This document shows, piece after piece, positions 57,501 to 63,500 of a stretch of DNA of 64,000 nucleotides. The translations under genes and the position numbers were made by a program. The DNA is from Rhyacophila brunnea (Eukaryota; Arthropoda; Insecta; Trichoptera; Rhyacophilidae): the NCBI GenBank assembly GCA_022495005.1, contig JAGYXB010002078.1, positions 124,001 to 188,000 of the forward strand, given 5' to 3'. Numbering within the stretch: position 1 is the stretch's first letter; each line of letters begins with the position of its first letter. Under the pieces are notes generated by a model, which did not search any database, had not been told where the DNA came from, and worked only from the letters and a program-made list of their open reading frames with translations.

Positions 57501-60500
57501 TGGACCTACTGGTCAAGATCTGCTGTCTTTTTTCATCCAGCATTTTTTTATACAGGCTCAACAGATTCAAGTAGCTACTTGGCGTGGTGTAGAAATATCG
57601 ACGCATTTCTTTATACAAGCGTGCAGTCATAATTTCTGCATCCTGAAAAAATGGATGAAATTATGTTTAAACCACAAGAGCTAGTAAGATATAAGAGTCT
57701 TACGCTACATGGTTTGCGGCCAATTTTAGCTTGAAAGCTCTAGCATAATGCAAATTGGGGGTCCTCCAAAAACATATTTTTAAAACTCAATTTTAAACAA
57801 AATTTATTAGTAAATTCGGTCCTGCTGCGGTTGCTATACATTAGCTCAACTGATTCTGACAGTACCTACCTAGGTTCCCACCACCACCCGCCATGTATAT
57901 GCAGCCGTGGATACGCAGGGCCGCTTTCTATGACACTATAAATTTAATGTCTGAAAGAAGTGATTTTTAATGCTCATTCCGTCGCGAGACGGAGCCGCAC
58001 GGGACTGATGCTGCAACCATACACTGTAGTATCGAATCAATTAATTAAAAATAAAATTCATTTGTAACCCTTTAGTTAGAAGTCGACTAGAGAGTGGGTC
58101 GATTGTTTTTGGTCCACATCAGTTGAAAACCGAACTACGGTATGCTTAAATACTGTAGTACACGTTTTTTTTTCCGATTTATACGCGGTATAAATTCTCT
58201 GCTAGTATTGACCAATGATTTCCTTATAACTATCTTAGAAGTCGGGAGCACCAGTTGTTTGTTCTCCCAAGGTGCAGAATTAGCCTGCTAAACTGTAAAC
58301 ATATGTATTTTTGTGTATGAAGTGTCTAAATATTGTAAATTTACAACATACCATTGTTTGAATTATTTACCAACTCAACATTCACAAAATTTATTTATTT
58401 ATTGATATATAATTTTTCTCATAAATAATACTTATATAAATATAGCTTTAAATTTTAATAAATAATGATAATAATAATTTGTGTTGCATCGGCGCGCGCA
58501 ACTTCCGTCACACGCCAAATGCGTTACACCGACGTCACACGCCAAAAATACACTCAGATCGTTTTTCCCAAATGCGTCAAAAGAAGTATAACTTCAAAAA
58601 GTAAATAGCATACGTCATCCGCATTTAATATAATCATATAACGTGTAGCCAGAATATAGTATATGTACCTCATGCATAACTACACATATTTCTGATAACT
58701 GTTCAAGATCTTCACTCTCTGGAGTGCTGAGTATTTTGGACGCAACAGCCAAAAGTGCATCGCGTGGCCATTTCACAAACCAATCAATCGTACAGCAGTT
58801 AACGATAGACGGAAACATTCGGCACCTACGCCTGAAAATATTCAATACAGCCATATTAACTAAATACTATTTATTTTAAGTTATATAATCAAAGTGTTTT
58901 TGTACTTATTCCACAACTTTAATTTAATAGACGCGTGGGTCAACAACCCCAGGCCTTATCAGCAATGTGAGGGTCTTGGCAGAAAATACTGCGAGATTGC
59001 AGTAACGCGGCGGTCAGCACGTTACCCAATTGTGACATTTATCAATAATAGCTTACCGCAATTTATTGAATGTTCTACTTCAATAAATAGCTACTTATAA
59101 TTGATGGAAATTGACTTTACCTACTTTATTGTATTCATTTATTATATACCTAAGTTAGAATTAACTGTATTCATTGTCAATGTGTATTTACCATTGGTGA
59201 GTGCGCATGTGCCTGAAGATGCCGAAAGGCGAAACCCGAGTAGCAAAAAATGACCCGAATGAAATAGTACAAAACTTAAATCCATTAGAATTTAAATTCA
59301 AATTCCATCAAGTACCCCTCGGTCGATAGTATTAATAAAATAAATTAATATTGTATATAGGAAGGCCTTCCTCCCACGGAGCAACTGAAATCCGACGGAA
59401 CTGAAAATAAAATTCCAACAAGTATCGTAGTATTCCAAGGCGGCTCGCTGACGGCGAGACTGGAATCTCTCAGTTTCGAAACGGTCGCGAAGAGACGCGA
59501 CATGCTAGTCGCGCGGTCACTCAATTTTCGTCAACGTAAAACAGTGGTAGGTAGGTACGAACATCAGTAGATTCGGTGAAAATTCATATTTTCTTACCAA
59601 AATTGGTAGCACTGCGTAACAAGCGTGATGCTATAAAAACCATAACACAAGACGTCAAAAGTATGAGATAAGCAAAATTGAAATAACCTAATTGTATTCG
59701 AGTAAACGCAGCAGCGTGCGTGTTGTCAGTTTTTTTTACAAAACAGCTGATGGTCCAGTTTGACAGTTTGAGGTTATGTGATTGTTATTACAAGTGGGTT
59801 TCAGTACCTAGCGCCGTGTGCGAAGCATCTAAGTGAAATGAAAATATTTTCATGCGTCGTTTACTAACCTGAAATCATCTCCAACTGGACTCATGCATAT
59901 GCACAGGTGAAGGTAAGATCGTATTTTGCTAATAAAGAATGTGAATATAGCTTCCTTGTCGTTGGTGTTTACACCTGCCGCATTGGCTGGGTCTATACAC
60001 GCCAGAATCACCCTCTCATAGTCGTCCCCTTCGAATAGATTGGGAACTTCCCCTAAAATAAATAAACAATAATGTTACTCATAGAGATGGATTGACTGTG
60101 TATGGAAAAGATGAAAACGCACGGAAACTGGAGAAGATTTTCAAAGAGCTGAAGTCAGTGGAGGATACGTCTTAATGTACGACCTGAGTGGCAGCATTCG
60201 GTGTGAGCAGCGTGCGCAACTCAAACGTATAAAAATATATAAGAAATGTTCGTAGACAATGTCTTTTTTTGATTGTACGTTTTATACGGTTATACGTTTG
60301 AGTTTCGCACGTCACTCACGCCCTGCTGAACGCTGTACACCCAGGCCGTACACTTATATAAAATAATAATAATAAAAAAAAAAACATAAAATCTCCATTT
60401 GGACCTACGCATATGGGCCGTTAAGTAGGTTTCTAACAATTTTACAGGCGATTTGAAACTAGACATAAAAGCGAACAACATTCTAAGCTTTCTTAAGGAC

Positions 60501-63500
60501 GGCACTTTGCCTAGGGACGGTTACTGCAGGCGCAGATAATATTATTATAACAATGATTTATTTGGGAAAAAAGTTTTATAAATAAAAAAAACACACCCGA
60601 GTTCAGCATGTTATTAATATCTTCAAGAAATTCTTCTTGTAAAATCTGCGTATCATCAAAAAGAAATACTGTCTCCTCATTACGGATTCCAGAATTCATG
60701 TATAAATTTCGAAGGTCATCGTGAAAGGCTGACACGTCATAGTTTCTTGTCAGCTCCAGCCCAAAACATCTGGTGAAGAAGCATATTATGCGAATTACAA
60801 ACTTGTTTAAATCGTGATTTCTCGACATTTATCGTTTCTCATAATTGGTTAATTAATTTGTCGAGAATTTTTTATAAAAGTAAATTATAATAATAATATA
60901 ATAACTTAGATTTAATTCTAAGTCTTTACCGATAGCCATTGACGTAAGCACCCAGGGTGGCGAGCGTCCTCCGACCTGAGCCTCCGGGGCCGACAAGTAA
61001 AGCGTGCCCCCTCTCGGCTCGAAAAATGCGCGCCACGCGTATCACATGCTCGACAGCGTCATTGAACAAAATTGGTTTCATTTCAGCCCTTGCTGTAGCA
61101 TTATATTCGTCAAGATAGAACTGTAACCAACAAATAAAAGTATACTCGAACAGAAAATAAATTTGTGTACAGGGAAATAAAATAATGTCTGGAAAAGGTT
61201 AAATTAAAATACTTATTAATATTAGTTGCCCGATTTCTAGGATGTTCTATGTCACTTTCAGTCAAATTCTCAGGAGAGCAATTTGATAGTTCACATTGAA
61301 ATAATTATTGCACAACCTATCTATATTAAAAACTGCACATATAAGAATAACTTATTTTTGATATTATCGACAAATTCGTTCATAATTTTTGTATTCTGAC
61401 TTATAGGTTAAATAGAGTTCTAGAAATAGAACAAAATAGCAATAAAAAGTCATTGAAATACCTGAAAATCAGGCAGCAATTTTCTCAAAGTATGTTTGGT
61501 GACATAGTGGTGATGGTGTGATAATGAGGATGTGAACTGAAGTCTGATGATGGTGTGTTTATTTGCGGTTTGATAGAAGGACAGTGATACAGTAGTAAAA
61601 TATAACAGAGGGGTAGGTATTATTGTCCGAGGCACAAAGTTCTCTAGCAAGATACGATTTTGAGTGAGTTTACGAAGTGAGAAGATCGAGAGAGCTATTG
61701 GTAGTGAATATTACAAGTGAGACGTTTGTTCAATCATTCTAGGCTTTTTATTTAACCCAACACGGTTAAATAAATGCTTTCATAAGTATTCCAGGCATTT
61801 AGTTAGAAAAACATTTTTATGAGATAAACATAATGTTACTGAGGTGAAAAGTGCTTACTTGCAAGAAGTTGACTGTATCTGTGAATTTTGTATTAAAACA
61901 AATGTATGTTATGAACAACTTTTTTTTTTTTGCTTTTTCACCGAGTCACCATTATTTAAAACTGCTGACGGCTTTTGAACCATTAAATAAATAAATTATA
62001 TTAATTTTATCACACAGATCCGTTGACAGCCACACAATAATATGATATTGAATATTGTTACAATCTAAAAGAACATTCAAAAGTATTACATATAACATTT
62101 CTTTCAAGTGAGTCATGTCGGTGATTTCTTCGTAAACGCGAGTTTCCTTGGACGCTCCGTAATTGAGAAAGTCCCCAAACAACAGTACAGGAAATTCTTC
62201 GAGAGTGGAACCGGATGAAATTTCAACGATCTCCTGACCGAATTGGTTTCGGCAAATTCCACTCATTATGTGGAAAAATATTCTTTTATCCTCGGTGTTT
62301 ATAAGGCGATCTTGAAAAACTCGAAGACTCTCATGATAGAATAGTCTATATCAATCAGAAAACATTACATTCATTTCATTATACTACAACCATCATGGAC
62401 GAGGCGACGAGGCGCTGAAAAGGCTTAATTACATTGGCAGAAACGCAGATCCAACCAGATCCAACGATCCACGCCGACCGTCGTGACCACTGATCAACGT
62501 CTTTACACTATAATCAATTACACCGATTTGATCGCGTTGGTCCTTGCTTTTGATTGGTTTAAAATAAACATAGTGTTGCTATTATTAAAAATATAGTTTG
62601 ACCGAAAACTATTTCTTCGGTAGATTGGTGGCTACACTGAACAGTTTTCCCTCGCAATTCTACGTCAAAACTCAGCTGTCAAACCTAACTTCTCAGCTTT
62701 GGATATTTTCGTACGTTCTCGGCAATCTTCGCTTGAATCTTCGTGAATCGTGGTAGACGGAAATAGGATTGGTTCTAATTTGCTCACGATCGTTCACGAT
62801 CCCGGAAAACCATAGATAATAGATTTTAACAATCATGGCATACGCAATCTACCAATGTAATTGAGCGTAAGTAGATATCAGGCGACATAAGAGCGGAAGT
62901 CAGTGGCACCGCTTGGCTGTGGACTTTCCGAACTCCATTGCGAGATGTATACGGCATTAGAAAATCCATTATAATCAAAGTTAAATAACAACCCTCCCGT
63001 CCACCGTTCAAAAAATGATAATAAACATTAATATATTTTCCAAATGGACCACCTCATATGCCATTTCTCTGTGTGTACACCTGGGTACATAATATATATT
63101 AGGGCTATTTTTGAAAACTTTAATTTAATTAACTTCACTTGTATTATATACGTATCAATAAGATAATATCGTGGGGTTGCTGCCAAAAGTTGGTATGTCG
63201 ATAATTTAGGTATTTAGAGTTAATAATAGATTGTGTCTGTATAAAAATATGTATGCTATAAAAAAATTCAAGGTCATCCGATATGTAGAACTTGCACATA
63301 AATCACAAATGAATTACCATTATGCCTGATTTTAGAGGGCATTTCAAACTTAAAATTGCAATTACTCCAAGATCAGACTTACTAACCTTTGGCCACGATA
63401 TAATATACAGAATATAATATAGAAAATTATACATTATTGTTTATTCTTTTTTTTTTTTAAATATTACAGAAACTAATACATTAAATTATTTATGCTTCTC

